Source: Oscillospiraceae bacterium
GTDB taxonomy: Bacteria; Bacillota; Clostridia; Oscillospirales; Oscillospiraceae
Length of the DNA stretch: 64,000 bases
Assembly: GCA_017408915.1 (NCBI GenBank)
Contig: JAFQTS010000020.1
Span: 1-64,000, forward strand
Reading direction: 5' to 3'
Shown one piece after another: positions 24,779-36,230 of the stretch (its first letter is position 1; each line of letters begins with the position of its first letter). The translations under genes were made by a program, and so were the position numbers. The notes under the pieces are model-generated. The model was not told where the DNA came from, did not search any database, and saw only the letters and a list, made by a program, of their open reading frames with translations.

Positions 24779-27700
24779 TCAGCTCTCGCTGCGACGCTTA
24801 TAGTACTCGTACTTCTCCTTGGCATTGGCCTCTGCCTCGGCAAAGAGTTCCTTGGCGTTGTCAGGGAAGCTCAGCTCCAGGGAAGCGTAGCGCACCTCGC
24901 CCTTCATGAACTCGTACAGGGGCATGGTGGGCTCCTTGGAGTCCATGGTCAGCTTCTTGGTAGCGGGATCGTAGCGGTAGAGATTCCAATAGCCGGAGGC
25001 GACAGCATCCTTCATCTCCTGCTGGGCATAGCCCATACCCTTCTTGATACCGTGGTTGATGCAGGGAGCGTAGCAGATGATGAGAGAGGGACCCTTATGG
25101 GCTTCTGCCTCACGGATGGCCTTAATGAGTTGGTTGGGATTGGCACCCATGGAGCACTGGGCAACGTAGACATTGTCGTAGGTCATCATCAGTGCGCCCA
25201 AATCCTTCTTCTGGGTCTTTTTACCGCTGGCCTGGAACTGGGCCACAGCGCCCACAGGCGTTGCCTTGGAGGACTGACCGCCGGTGTTGGAATAGACCTC
25301 GGTATCCACCAGCAACACGTTCACATCCTCGCCCATAGCGAACACGTGGTCAAGGCCGCCGTAACCGATGTCGTAAGCCCAGCCGTCGCCGCCGTACATC
25401 CACATGGTCTTCTTGGACATATCCTTCTTGCGCTTCAAGATCTCGTCCACCAACTTCTGCTCCTCGGCGGTGAAGCCGCCCTGCTCCAGCACCTTCACCA
25501 GTGCCTCGGTGGCGGGGGTAGAGGCATCCAGATCCTCGTAGGTCTCCAGCCACTTGGCGATCATGGCCTTCACATCGGCGTTGGCGGTGATCGCATCCAG
25601 CTCCTTCACATAGTCGGTGACGCAGTCGCGCAGCTGCTTGACAGCGAGGCACATACCGTAGGAGAACTCAGCGTTGTTCTCGAACAGGGAGTTAGACCAA
25701 GCGGGGCCGCGACCCTCAGCGTTCTTGCAGTAAGGTACGCAAGGCATAGCAGCACCCCAAGCCTGGGTGCAGCCTGTGGCGTTGGCAAGATACATCTTGT
25801 CGCCAAAAAGCTGGGTCAGCAGCTTAATATAGGGAGTCTCACCGCAGCCGGCGCAAGCGCCGCTGAACTCCACCAAGGGCTGCTTGAACTGGCTGCCCTT
25901 GAGGGTGAACTTATCCATCTTGTCGCCCTTAACAGGCAGATTGAACAGATACTCCCAACCGCTCTGATCGAGAGACACCTCATGGGAAGGCACCATCTTC
26001 AGCGCCTTGCCGGCCTTGGGGCAGGAGTTGACGCAGCTGCCGCAGCTGGTGCAGTCCAGTGTGGACACGCCCATAGCGTACTTCATACCGGCAAGCTGGG
26101 GGCCCTTGGCATCCACCAGCTCCACACTGGCAGGCGCGACGGCGGCCTCAGCCTCCGTCAGCAGGAAGGGACGAATGACAGCGTGGGGGCAGACGAAGGA
26201 GCACATATTGCACTGCAAGCACTCATTCTTATCCCACACAGGCAGATGGGTGGCAATACCGCGCTTTTCATAGCGGGAAGTGCCCAGCGGCATCGTGCCG
26301 TCCTCCATGCCGCGGAAGGCGGATACAGGGAGATCATCGCCCTTCTGGGCGTTGATGGGCACGAGAATGTCGCTGATGACATAGGGCAGGCCAGCCTTGG
26401 GAGGCGCGATGGCAGCGCCGGAGAGCTGCTTCCAGCTGTCCTTGACGTCCACCTTCACCAGTGCGTTGATACCGGCGTCCACGGCCTGCAGGTTCATGTT
26501 GACGACCTTCTCACCCTTGAGGGCATAGGTCTTGCGGACAGCGGCCTTCATATGCTCCACAGCATCCTCCACGGGGATAACATTGGCAAGCTTGAAGAAG
26601 GCAGCCTGCAGCACCATGTTGGAGCGGTTACCCAGACCCAGTGCCTGAGACTCACGGTTGGCATCGATGATGTAGAACTTAATGTCGTTCTCAGCGATGT
26701 AGCGGAGGATGTCGCCGGGCATCTTCTCCTCCAGCTCACTCTCGCTCCACTCGCAGTTCAGCAGGAAGGAGCCGCCGGGCTTCAGCTGAGAGATAATGTC
26801 GTACTTGGTGAGATAGGTCTGGTTATGGCAGGCAACGAAATCCGCCACATTGACATAGTAGGTGGAGCTGATGGGCTGCTTGCCGAAACGCAGATGGGAC
26901 TTGGTGATACCGAAGGACTTCTTCGTATCGTACTCGAAGTAGGCCTGACAGTACATATCGGTGGTCTCGCCGATGATCTTGATAGAGTTCTTGTTGGCAC
27001 CCACCGTACCGTCGGAGCCGAGACCCCAGAACTTGCAGGCGATAGTGCCCTCAGGCTCCGTCAGCAGTGCAGGACCCAGAGGCAGGGACAGGTTGGTCAC
27101 ATCGTCCTCAATGCCGATGGTGAAGTGATTCTTGGGCGCATCCAGCAGCAGGTTATCATACACCGCCTTCAGCTGGGCGGGGGTGGTGTCCTTGCTGGAG
27201 AGACCGAAACGACCTGCGTAGATGAGGGGACGGGCAGGATCGTTGATGTAGGCGGCGCAGATGTCCTCATAGAGAGGCTCACCGATAGAACCTGCCTCCT
27301 TCACGCGGTCGAGAACGGCAACCTTCTTCACCGTCTTGGGCATGGCGGCAAGGAGATGCTTGGCAGAGAAGGGACGGAACAGGTGTACCTGCAGGAAGCC
27401 CACCTTTTCGCCATGGGCGTTGAGATACTCCACCACCTCACGGGCACAGCCGGACACAGAACCCATGGCTACCACCACGCGGTCAGCATCGGGTGCGCCA
27501 TAGTAGTTGAACAGGTGATAATCGCGGCCCGTCAAGGCGTTGATCTGGGCCATGTAGTCCTCCACCACATCGGGCAGAGCATCATAATCGCTGTTGTTGG
27601 CCTCGCGGAGCTGGAAGTAGATGTCGGGGTTATCCACCAAGGAGCGCATACGGGGATCTTCGGGGTTCAGGGCATTGGCGCGGAACGCAGCCAAAGCGTC

Positions 27701-28291
27701 GTAGTCCACCAGCTTTGCATAGTCATCGTACTCCAGCACATCGATCTTCTGGATCTCGTGGGAAGTGCGGAAACCATCAAAGAAATGCAGGAACGGGATG
27801 CGGGAACGGATGGCGCTCAAATGTGCCACCGCTGCCATATCGGCGCTCTCCTGCACGCTGCCGGCGCAGAGCATGGCAAAGCCCGTCTGACGGCAGTTCA
27901 TCACGTCGGAATGGTCGCCGAAGATGGAGAATGCATGAGTACCCACCGTACGGGATGCAACATGGAGCACGCCGGGCAGACGCTCACCGGAGATACGGTG
28001 CATGGTGGGGATCATCAGCATCAAGCCCTGAGAGGCGGTAAAGCTGGTGGCCAAAGCACCTGCTTCCAATGCGCCGTGGCAAGCACCGCAGGCACCTGCC
28101 TCAGACTGCATCTCCACAAGACGCACGGTCTGATTGAAAATATTCTTCTTTCCGTTGGCAGACCATTCATCGGCCTTTTCCGCCATGGGAGAAGAGGGGG
28201 TAATGGGATAAATGGCAGCTACCTCTGAGAAGGCATAAGCTACGTATGCGGCGGCTTCGTTGCCGTCACAGATCTTCATGATCTTGCTCAT
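24779..28291 (-). CDS. nifJ: Pyruvate:ferredoxin (flavodoxin) oxidoreductase
   Basis: 1170 residues, the full single-chain enzyme. It converts pyruvate and CoA to acetyl-CoA and CO2, reducing ferredoxin. Domains in order: pyrimidine-binding domain (AYAFSEVAAIYPITPSSPMAE at the start), the gamma-type domain near 420-620, two 4Fe-4S ferredoxin motifs (CLQCNMCSFVCPHAV near 685; CTSCGSCVNSCPKAG near 742), and the TPP domain (CAGCGETPY near 815; GGDGWAYDIGYGG and DTEVYSNTGGQSSK near 960-1000). The ATG at 28291 has AAGGAGG upstream. A leader hairpin lies at 28317-28351. Confidence 0.98.
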   Translation of the reverse strand: MSKIMKICDGNEAAAYVAYAFSEVAAIYPITPSSPMAEKADEWSANGKKNIFNQTVRLVEMQSEAGACGACHGALEAGALATSFTASQGLMLMIPTMHRISGERLPGVLHVASRTVGTHAFSIFGDHSDVMNCRQTGFAMLCAGSVQESADMAAVAHLSAIRSRIPFLHFFDGFRTSHEIQKIDVLEYDDYAKLVDYDALAAFRANALNPEDPRMRSLVDNPDIYFQLREANNSDYDALPDVVEDYMAQINALTGRDYHLFNYYGAPDADRVVVAMGSVSGCAREVVEYLNAHGEKVGFLQVHLFRPFSAKHLLAAMPKTVKKVAVLDRVKEAGSIGEPLYEDICAAYINDPARPLIYAGRFGLSSKDTTPAQLKAVYDNLLLDAPKNHFTIGIEDDVTNLSLPLGPALLTEPEGTIACKFWGLGSDGTVGANKNSIKIIGETTDMYCQAYFEYDTKKSFGITKSHLRFGKQPISSTYYVNVADFVACHNQTYLTKYDIISQLKPGGSFLLNCEWSESELEEKMPGDILRYIAENDIKFYIIDANRESQALGLGNRSNMVLQAAFFKLANVIPVEDAVEHMKAAVRKTYALKGEKVVNMNLQAVDAGINALVKVDVKDSWKQLSGAAIAPPKAGLPYVISDILVPINAQKGDDLPVSAFRGMEDGTMPLGTSRYEKRGIATHLPVWDKNECLQCNMCSFVCPHAVIRPFLLTEAEAAVAPASVELVDAKGPQLAGMKYAMGVSTLDCTSCGSCVNSCPKAGKALKMVPSHEVSLDQSGWEYLFNLPVKGDKMDKFTLKGSQFKQPLVEFSGACAGCGETPYIKLLTQLFGDKMYLANATGCTQAWGAAMPCVPYCKNAEGRGPAWSNSLFENNAEFSYGMCLAVKQLRDCVTDYVKELDAITANADVKAMIAKWLETYEDLDASTPATEALVKVLEQGGFTAEEQKLVDEILKRKKDMSKKTMWMYGGDGWAYDIGYGGLDHVFAMGEDVNVLLVDTEVYSNTGGQSSKATPVGAVAQFQASGKKTQKKDLGALMMTYDNVYVAQCSMGANPNQLIKAIREAEAHKGPSLIICYAPCINHGIKKGMGYAQQEMKDAVASGYWNLYRYDPATKKLTMDSKEPTMPLYEFMKGEVRYASLELSFPDNAKELFAEAEANAKEKYEYYKRRSES

Positions 28292-28316
28292 TTATAAAAT
28301 GTCCTCCTTCATTATT

Positions 28317-28351
28317 ACTGCCTCTCCCCTGTTCCGATGGGATGAGGCAGT
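28317..28351 (-). other. Leader hairpin of nifJ
   Basis: ACTGCCTC (28317-28324) pairs with GAGGCAGT (28344-28351). It would lie at the 5' end of the nifJ mRNA; no U-run follows, so it may stabilise the transcript rather than terminate it (inference). Confidence 0.4.
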
Positions 28352-28366
28352 TTCGCTATGAGCAAC

Positions 28367-28395
28367 ATTTTAACACTTCTCGTCAAAAAGGTCAA
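28367..28395 (-). promoter_or_regulatory. nifJ promoter
   Basis: On the minus strand TTGACC (28390-28395), 17-base spacer, TAAAAT (28367-28372), about 75 bases before the start. Confidence 0.65.
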
Positions 28396-28458
28396 CAAAA
28401 ACTAATTTTTACTCTCATAAATTGGTAACAAATACCGAAAACCTTTTCAATATTACGA

Positions 28459-28489
28459 AAACGCCGTAACTTGAGAAGTTACGGCGTTT
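28459..28489 (-). terminator. Terminator of the murD-yunB-ligA-GH13 operon
   Basis: 14-base perfect arms AAACGCCGTAACTT / AAGTTACGGCGTTT around GAG, 10 bases past the GH13 stop, ending in TTTTC on the minus strand. Confidence 0.75.
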
Positions 28490-28499
28490 ATCATTGGAT

Positions 28500-29777
28500 T
28501 TAGTTCCCGAATACCAAAGGCATTCCCTCAAAGGCCACAGTACCGTTTTTCACGGCGACCATGCCGCCCAACAGGTTTTCGTATTCCCCATCGGGCAGGT
28601 CTACCTTCACATTTCCGCGGCAACCGTAGGGGCTGAACACACCACGGACATGCTGCGTGGGGCAATCGTAGTACATAACGGCGATACCTTCTGCCCCCTC
28701 CTCTGCCCAGAAACCCGAAGCAGACAGAGGCAGCGCTGCCTTCATCTTTCGCAGGGTACAGAGGTAATCCTGCAGATCCTCGTTCTTCTCGGCGAAGGAG
28801 TCCTCCTTCTCAAAAAGGCTCACCTGATGACGGGGCGCAAACTCCATACCGCTGTAGAGGAGAGTCGTGCCGCGGAGGAAATAGAGCATGGCTAAATAGT
28901 TGTGAAGAGCCTCCTCCGATGTTACGCGGGAGGCAAGGCGGGGCTGATCGTGGTTTTCGAAGCAGCGGAGCTTCACATAGTTGTCGGTATAGGCCGCCTC
29001 CTGCATATTGAGCATATGGAGATAGGTCTTAAAGTTCCGACGGTCTTCAAACATCTCCTCAATGTGAGGCCAGATGTCGTAATCATAGGTCATGTCGAAA
29101 GCGCGATAGAGATCACCATCGCTGACTGCCACCGCCCCTTGAGCCCGCATATAGCGGTTGTGGATGCCGTGGACACTCTCTGCCAGCCAAATGGCATCGG
29201 GGCGCACCTGCGCCACCGCCTCACGGGCGCGACACCAAAATTCCACAGGCACAGAGCTTGCCACATCACAGCGGAAGCCGTCCACGATCTTCGCCCACTG
29301 CACCAGCGTTTCGATCTGATAGTCCCAAAGAGGTGCGTTGCGGTAGTTGAGATCGACAATATCGCTCCAATCCGCCACGCGGCGGGTGGGGTTGCCATTT
29401 TCATCCCGCAGGAAGAACTCGGGATGGTCGTGTGCCAGTACGGAGTCGGGCGAGGTGTGGTTATAGACCACATCAATGATGAGGCGCATCCCACGCTTGT
29501 GGCACTCCCCCACCAAATGCTGCAGATCCTCCACCGTACCCATATCGGGATTCACGGCGCGGTAGTCGCGGATGGCGTAGGGGCTGCCCACGCTGCCCTT
29601 ACGGTTCACCTCGCCGATGGGATGGATAGGCATGAGCCACAGAATATCCACGCCGAGAGAGCGCAGACGGTCGAGGTCACCTTCCAGTGCGCGGAACGTA
29701 CCCTCGGGGGTATGGTCACGGACGAACACGCTGTACAGCACTGCGTCACGAAGGTTCACATTTGTATTGCTTGCCAT
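28500..29777 (-). CDS. Alpha-amylase family glycosyl hydrolase (GH13)
   Basis: 425 residues. The four GH13 regions are present: DVVYNHT near 105, GFRCDVAS with the nucleophile Asp near 185, IWLAESVHG with the acid/base Glu near 217, and CFENHDQ near 275. There is no signal peptide, so it acts inside the cell, probably on maltodextrins or glycogen. The ATG at 29777 follows AAGGAG located in the end of ligA. Exact specificity cannot be read from these motifs. Being last behind ligA is odd functionally and looks like simple readthrough. Confidence 0.9.
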   Translation of the reverse strand: MASNTNVNLRDAVLYSVFVRDHTPEGTFRALEGDLDRLRSLGVDILWLMPIHPIGEVNRKGSVGSPYAIRDYRAVNPDMGTVEDLQHLVGECHKRGMRLIIDVVYNHTSPDSVLAHDHPEFFLRDENGNPTRRVADWSDIVDLNYRNAPLWDYQIETLVQWAKIVDGFRCDVASSVPVEFWCRAREAVAQVRPDAIWLAESVHGIHNRYMRAQGAVAVSDGDLYRAFDMTYDYDIWPHIEEMFEDRRNFKTYLHMLNMQEAAYTDNYVKLRCFENHDQPRLASRVTSEEALHNYLAMLYFLRGTTLLYSGMEFAPRHQVSLFEKEDSFAEKNEDLQDYLCTLRKMKAALPLSASGFWAEEGAEGIAVMYYDCPTQHVRGVFSPYGCRGNVKVDLPDGEYENLLGGMVAVKNGTVAFEGMPLVFGN

Positions 29778-29787
29778 TTCTTTCTCC

Positions 29788-31773
<1,986 letters not shown>

Positions 31774-31781
31774 TTACATCT

Positions 31782-32468
31782 TTAGTCCAATATATTAGCT
31801 CCGTAATCGATCATATCCTCCGGCGCGGCAGAGAAATAGGTATAGCTCTCCGGCACGCTGCCGACGATCACCGTCTCGGCAACGGCGATCTCGTTTGCCA
31901 CCGTGGTGGAAGTGCGGATCCCCGGCAAGAGAATGCTCATGTAGACATCCACTTCCAGCAGGATCTGATGGCGGGTCTGGTTGATACCCGCGGCGGAGAA
32001 CTCATTGCGGAACACGGCGCTGGCGCTACCTACCGCCTGCATCCGCACGGTGATATAGGGCCCACGGCCCGAAAGAAGCGCAGAACCCGTCAGCGTTCCA
32101 ATGGGGATACGCAGTTCACTGGTGGAAACCTCGGAAAGTCTGCGGAGGATTTCCTCGGAAATGGCGCTTTGCATACGGTTCACTTCCGCCACGTTGCTCC
32201 GCAGGGCCGTCACGCGGCCTGTGGCGTCCTTTTCAAAAGTGACAAACGCCTCGTAGTTAATATCGCCACGCTGAATGGCCTCCTCCACGGCGGCAGCTAC
32301 AATGCGGTTGACGCTGTTGGACACCCGCGCCGAGGCCATACTGGTCAGCACAGGCCGCAAATGGGCAAGGAGCAGAATCAGCAGCGCCAAAAGGACGATG
32401 CCAATCAGCGTCATCCACACCGCCCAACGCTGCCCTTTACTCAAGCGCACATAGCGAAGCCGATCCAT
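31782..32468 (-). CDS. yunB: Sporulation protein YunB
   Basis: 228 residues. One N-terminal membrane helix (WMTLIGIVLLALLILLLAH) is followed by an extracytoplasmic domain with SVNRIVAAAVEEAI and the conserved IPIGTLTGSALLSGRGP. Known from Bacillus as a sigma E-dependent gene needed for proper sporulation. The ATG at 32468 follows GAGGTG. A hairpin covers this site and start (separate entry). In-frame sequence further up is antisense-like and lacks a site. Confidence 0.88.
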   Translation of the reverse strand: MDRLRYVRLSKGQRWAVWMTLIGIVLLALLILLLAHLRPVLTSMASARVSNSVNRIVAAAVEEAIQRGDINYEAFVTFEKDATGRVTALRSNVAEVNRMQSAISEEILRRLSEVSTSELRIPIGTLTGSALLSGRGPYITVRMQAVGSASAVFRNEFSAAGINQTRHQILLEVDVYMSILLPGIRTSTTVANEIAVAETVIVGSVPESYTYFSAAPEDMIDYGANILD

Positions 32469-32503
32469 CACCTCACCCCCTACCGTGAGGGTATGAGGTG
32501 ATG
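32466..32503 (-). promoter_or_regulatory. Hairpin burying the yunB ribosome site and start codon
   Basis: 10-base perfect arms CATCACCTCA / TGAGGTGATG. On the minus strand the second arm contains the GAGGTG site and the ATG of yunB. No U-run follows, so it is not a terminator for murD; it could limit translation of yunB from the vegetative murD transcript (inference). Confidence 0.5.
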
Positions 32504-32511
32504 GCTTTTCC

Positions 32512-33897
32512 TTATTCCTCCCAACTGTTGACGATGGCCTTGAATGTCTTGCCTCGCTCCATGAAGTTCTTGAACTGGTCAAAGGCGGCACAGGCGGGAG
32601 AAAGGGTCACCACGTCACCCTCCACAGCGCGGTCTCTTGCCGTTTCCACCGCAGCTGTAAAGGGAGAAACCATGACAATCTCAGGGCACCCCATCTTATA
32701 GTTAGGTGCAGCCTCCACGGCGGCGCGGATCTTCTCTGCCGTCGCGCCGCACAGGACGAGGAGCTTCACATGCTCCACAATTTCGCAGCCCAAATCGTCA
32801 AAGGGAATGTGCTTATCGTAGCCGCCTGCAATGAGGATCACCTTTTCCTTGAAGGAGCGCAGACCTGCCGTGGTGCGGCTGGGGCTGGAGGCAATGGAGT
32901 CGTTATAATACCGCACGCCGTGATAAGTACGCACCAACTCGATGCGATGCTCCACGCCGCCGAATTCACGGGCGAAATCGCGGATGATCTCGGGGGGAAC
33001 AAAGTCGCCTACAGCGGCGATGGCTGCCAAATAGTTCTCCACATTGTGGACACCGGGGAGCTTAATATCCTCCACGGACATGATGCGGATGTTCTCTCCC
33101 TCGCTGCGGCGGAAGATCACATCACCACGGAGGAACGTGCCCTCCTCCACCGTATCAAGGCGGCTGAAGAACTGCACGTTGCCCACCGCTTTCTCCGCCT
33201 CGGCGCGAGTCAAAGCGTTATCATAATTGAGGATCACGCTGTCGCTGGCCCACTGGTGAAGGAAGATATTCTCCTTGGAGGCAACGTACTCCTCCATGTC
33301 GGTATGGACATCCAAGTGGTTGGGGGCGAGGTTGGTAATCACCGCCACATGGGCGCTGTGGGTCATAGTCATCAGCTGGAAACTGGACAGTTCCAGCACC
33401 GTAAGGTCGGTGACGCCCATATCGTCCGCCTCACACAGCAAAGGATTGCCGATATTGCCGCCGAGATGGACGGTGTAGCCCGCCTTCTCCAACAGTTTGG
33501 CGATGATGGTGGTGGTCGTAGTCTTGCCATCCGAGCCGGTGACGGCGATGATGGGACAGGGGCAGACCTCGAAGAACACCTCCATCTCGGAGGTAAGGAC
33601 AGCACCGCGCTCCACGGCGGCTTTCAGCTGAGGCACATCGTGGCGGAGACCGGGGGTGCGGAAGATGACATCCTGGGTGAGATGGTCGAGGTAATCTGCG
33701 CCCAGCTGCAGCTTGGCGCCCAAAGCCGTCAGTTCAGCGGCAAGGTCGCCCAGTTCTTCCACTGTGCGCTTGTCGCAGGCGGTCACATCAATGCCCTCGC
33801 TGCAAAGGCGGCGAATCAAAGGCGTATTGCTGACACCGATGCCGATGACGGCGACGGACTTATCTTTAAGGCTATTTACATATTCCTGTAAGGTCAT
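32512..33897 (-). CDS. murD: UDP-N-acetylmuramoylalanine--D-glutamate ligase MurD
   Basis: 461 residues. It adds D-Glu to UDP-MurNAc-L-Ala. The N-terminal Rossmann motif VAVIGIGVSNTPL, the ATP loop VTGSDGKTTTTT (near 115) and the C-terminal ligase domain (GVEHRIELVRTYHGV, YNDSIASSP) are all seen. ATG at 33897 with AAGGAG. First gene of the operon and preceded by a promoter. Confidence 0.97.
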   Translation of the reverse strand: MTLQEYVNSLKDKSVAVIGIGVSNTPLIRRLCSEGIDVTACDKRTVEELGDLAAELTALGAKLQLGADYLDHLTQDVIFRTPGLRHDVPQLKAAVERGAVLTSEMEVFFEVCPCPIIAVTGSDGKTTTTTIIAKLLEKAGYTVHLGGNIGNPLLCEADDMGVTDLTVLELSSFQLMTMTHSAHVAVITNLAPNHLDVHTDMEEYVASKENIFLHQWASDSVILNYDNALTRAEAEKAVGNVQFFSRLDTVEEGTFLRGDVIFRRSEGENIRIMSVEDIKLPGVHNVENYLAAIAAVGDFVPPEIIRDFAREFGGVEHRIELVRTYHGVRYYNDSIASSPSRTTAGLRSFKEKVILIAGGYDKHIPFDDLGCEIVEHVKLLVLCGATAEKIRAAVEAAPNYKMGCPEIVMVSPFTAAVETARDRAVEGDVVTLSPACAAFDQFKNFMERGKTFKAIVNSWEE

Positions 33898-33932
33898 GGT
33901 AGCTGCTCCTTAACTAATTTTTTCTTGAAGCT

Positions 33933-33961
33933 ATTATACTCGCTTTTCCCTTCTACTTCAA
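33933..33961 (-). promoter_or_regulatory. murD promoter
   Basis: On the minus strand TTGAAG (33956-33961), 17-base spacer, TATAAT (33933-33938). Confidence 0.7.
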
Positions 33962-33972
33962 TCCCACGGCGC

Positions 33973-34006
33973 AAAAAATCGCGCCGCATCTTTCGACACG
34001 GCGCGA
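33973..34006 (-). terminator. Terminator of the ABC transporter-racemase operon
   Basis: Arms TCGCGCCG / CGGCGCGA followed on the minus strand by six T (33973-33978), just after the racemase stop. Confidence 0.8.
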
Positions 34007-34010
34007 ATCC

Positions 34011-34784
34011 TTACGCAATGGTTATGGTGTTGCGGCGCAGCAAGCGGGCAGTACCCTGCAGAGTAATGTTCCCTGCTTCATCGGCGGCAACATGGAGCGT
34101 ACCTCCCTTCTGACGGAGAGGCAGAGATACAGCTTTCCCCGTGGAATAGCGGAGATAGGCACCCACCGCAGCCGTTCCGCTGCCGCAGGAGTTCTCCCAA
34201 AACATGGTCTTGGCCTCCGGCACATAAACGAGGGGGTTCATAGTGCTTGCTTCCAAGTCCACCTGCATCAATCCCAATGCCTCGGCGTGGAGTTCCTCGC
34301 ACAGTTCCCGCACGATGGTCTCGGCGGTACTATCGTCAACCGCACCCAGCAAAACAGCGTGGCTGATGCCGTCACTGAGCACCACGGGCAGGGTAAGTCC
34401 TCCCTTTTCCACCGTGATGATCTCCTTGGGGGCAGGCATCGCTACGGAGCAGGCGTAGCCATCGACAGTAGGCGTGACCACGATCTCCACTTCCCTGCCG
34501 CTGATGCTGACACGAAGGTGCTTCTCCTCTTCCATGCCGCAGTTCAGCGCGTAGAGAGAGGCAGCACACATGGCGGCATTGCCGCAGAATTCGCCGCCCG
34601 CCATGCGGATGGCAGTATCGCAGCCATGGGGTGCGTCCACCACAAAGCCCACCTGCTCACAAAGAGGCTCGACAGCCATAATGGCCTCTGCGATCCGCGG
34701 CTGATCCGCTACGGGAACAGACTGTTCCACCAGCACCGTCATGTTGCCGGTGGGGTCCATGAAGGCATAGGTAAGCTCCATCAT
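34011..34784 (-). CDS. DapF-fold amino-acid racemase, histidine-racemase (CntK/HisR)-like
   Basis: 257 residues. Diaminopimelate-epimerase fold with the two catalytic Cys in EFCGNAAM (about residue 67) and ENSCGSGTA (about 200). Several segments match what I recall of staphylococcal CntK, the histidine racemase of staphylopine synthesis, better than true DapF: PTGNMTVLV at the start, CEQVGFV, GGEFCGNA, and YVPEAKTMFWENSCGSGT. DapF has a different spacing with NGxRC. It is translated directly from the transporter ATPase stop (TGATG), so it belongs to that operon. Substrate is inferred, not proven; a proline or other racemase of the same fold is possible. Confidence 0.72.
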   Translation of the reverse strand: MMELTYAFMDPTGNMTVLVEQSVPVADQPRIAEAIMAVEPLCEQVGFVVDAPHGCDTAIRMAGGEFCGNAAMCAASLYALNCGMEEEKHLRVSISGREVEIVVTPTVDGYACSVAMPAPKEIITVEKGGLTLPVVLSDGISHAVLLGAVDDSTAETIVRELCEELHAEALGLMQVDLEASTMNPLVYVPEAKTMFWENSCGSGTAAVGAYLRYSTGKAVSLPLRQKGGTLHVAADEAGNITLQGTARLLRRNTITIA

Positions 34785-35545
34785 CACTGCTGATACTTGT
34801 TGAGGAAGCGCTGGGTGCGCTCCTCCTTGGGGTTGTTGATGACTTCCTGTGCAGGGCCTTCCTCCACGATGACGCCGCCGTCCATAAAGACGATGCGGTC
34901 TGCCACATCGCGGGCGAAGATCATCTCGTGGGTGACGATGACCATGGTCATGTTCTCCTCTGCCAGCTGGCGAATGACCTTCAAAATCTCGCCGGTGAGC
35001 TCGGGGTCGAGGGCAGAGGTAGGCTCATCGAAGAAGAGAATGTCGGGCTTCATAGCCAGTGCGCGGGCGATAGCCACACGCTGCTGCTGACCGCCGGAGA
35101 GCTGGCAGGGATAGGCGTCAATCTTATCCGCCAAGCCCATTTTCTCCAGCAAGACCTTCGCTGTCTCGATGGCCTCTTCCTTGGGAATGCCCAACACGTT
35201 GATGGGGGCGTCAATGAGGTTTTTCAACACGGAATAGTGGGGAAACAGATTGAAGTTCTGAAACACCAGTCCAAAGCAGCCGCGGGCCTTTTTCAGCGCT
35301 GCCTTATCGGCATAGACTGCCTTACCGTCCACTGTAGTGACGATGCTCTCACCCTTATAGGCAAGCTCACCTTCCGTCATATCGGTCAGGAGCGTGGCGC
35401 AGCGCAAGAGGGTGGATTTACCGCTGCCGGAGGGGCCGATGATGGCCACCACCTCGCCTGCGTCCACCGACAGAGAGATGCCCTTGAGCACGTCCAGCGT
35501 GCCGTCGAACACCTTTCTCACATTTTCCATTTTCAGAATATTCAT
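34784..35545 (-). CDS. Polar amino-acid ABC transporter, ATP-binding protein
   Basis: 253 residues. Walker A GPSGSGKSTLL near 35, Q-loop region, signature LSGGQQQRVAIARAL near 144, Walker B DILFFDEPTSALD. This is the GlnQ/HisP class used for polar amino acids. The ATG at 35545 follows AGAGGTG. It lies between the permease and the racemase. Confidence 0.93.
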   Translation of the reverse strand: MNILKMENVRKVFDGTLDVLKGISLSVDAGEVVAIIGPSGSGKSTLLRCATLLTDMTEGELAYKGESIVTTVDGKAVYADKAALKKARGCFGLVFQNFNLFPHYSVLKNLIDAPINVLGIPKEEAIETAKVLLEKMGLADKIDAYPCQLSGGQQQRVAIARALAMKPDILFFDEPTSALDPELTGEILKVIRQLAEENMTMVIVTHEMIFARDVADRIVFMDGGVIVEEGPAQEVINNPKEERTQRFLNKYQQ

Positions 35546-35556
35546 GGCTGCACCTC

Positions 35557-36204
35557 TCAGGAATAATAGCTCATGCTCTTCTCAATCTTGCCCATGACCA
35601 AGTCCACAACACCGTTGAAGATGAAGTAGAACACGCCTGCCACAAGGAAGGGCATAAAGCTGGTTTGGGAGTTGGCGATCTGCTTACCGATGGTAAACAT
35701 CTCCTGATAGGAGACGGTAAAGGCCATGGAGGTGTCCTTAACCAGCGTCACCACCTCGTTGGTGATGCTGGGCATAATACGCTTGACCACCTGAGGCAGA
35801 ATGATGTGGAAGAAGGTCTGCATTTTCGAGTAGCCCAGCACATTGGCGGCCTCATATTGCCCCACGGGCATAGACTCAATACCACCGCGATAGATCTCGG
35901 CAAAGTAAGCGGCGTAGTTAATGGCAAAAGCGATGACAACAGGGATCAGCTTATTGCGGGAAACGGAGATTTCAAAAAGATAGTAAGGGCCGTATGTAAC
36001 AGCCAGCAGCTGCAGCATCAAGGGCGTACCGCGCAGAATAGAGATCACAAAACGGGTCACGTTAGAGATGATCCGATTCTTGCTCATGCGCAGCCATGCC
36101 ACGATCATACCGAGGGGTATAGAGAAGATCAGCGTCAGCGCGAAGATAGCAAAGGTTCTGCCGAGACCTTCGCTCATCTTCATTATCATGGTCATTAGCG
36201 TCAT
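35557..36204 (-). CDS. Polar amino-acid ABC transporter, permease
   Basis: 215 residues, about five membrane helices. The EAA loop EAANVLGYSKMQTFFHIILPQ-type segment is near 135 and an early RGTPLMLQL motif near 58 is typical of the HisM/GlnP family. A single permease gene implies a homodimeric channel. A strong hairpin separates it from the binding-protein gene. Confidence 0.92.
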   Translation of the reverse strand: MTLMTMIMKMSEGLGRTFAIFALTLIFSIPLGMIVAWLRMSKNRIISNVTRFVISILRGTPLMLQLLAVTYGPYYLFEISVSRNKLIPVVIAFAINYAAYFAEIYRGGIESMPVGQYEAANVLGYSKMQTFFHIILPQVVKRIMPSITNEVVTLVKDTSMAFTVSYQEMFTIGKQIANSQTSFMPFLVAGVFYFIFNGVVDLVMGKIEKSMSYYS

Positions 36205-36230
36205 AAAAACCTCAACTCTTTACACACACG

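Noticed and set aside
25052..28228. 1058-codon open frame on the plus strand opposite nifJ
   Set aside because: Antisense shadow of a well-conserved gene with biased codons; no ribosome site and no recognisable domain.
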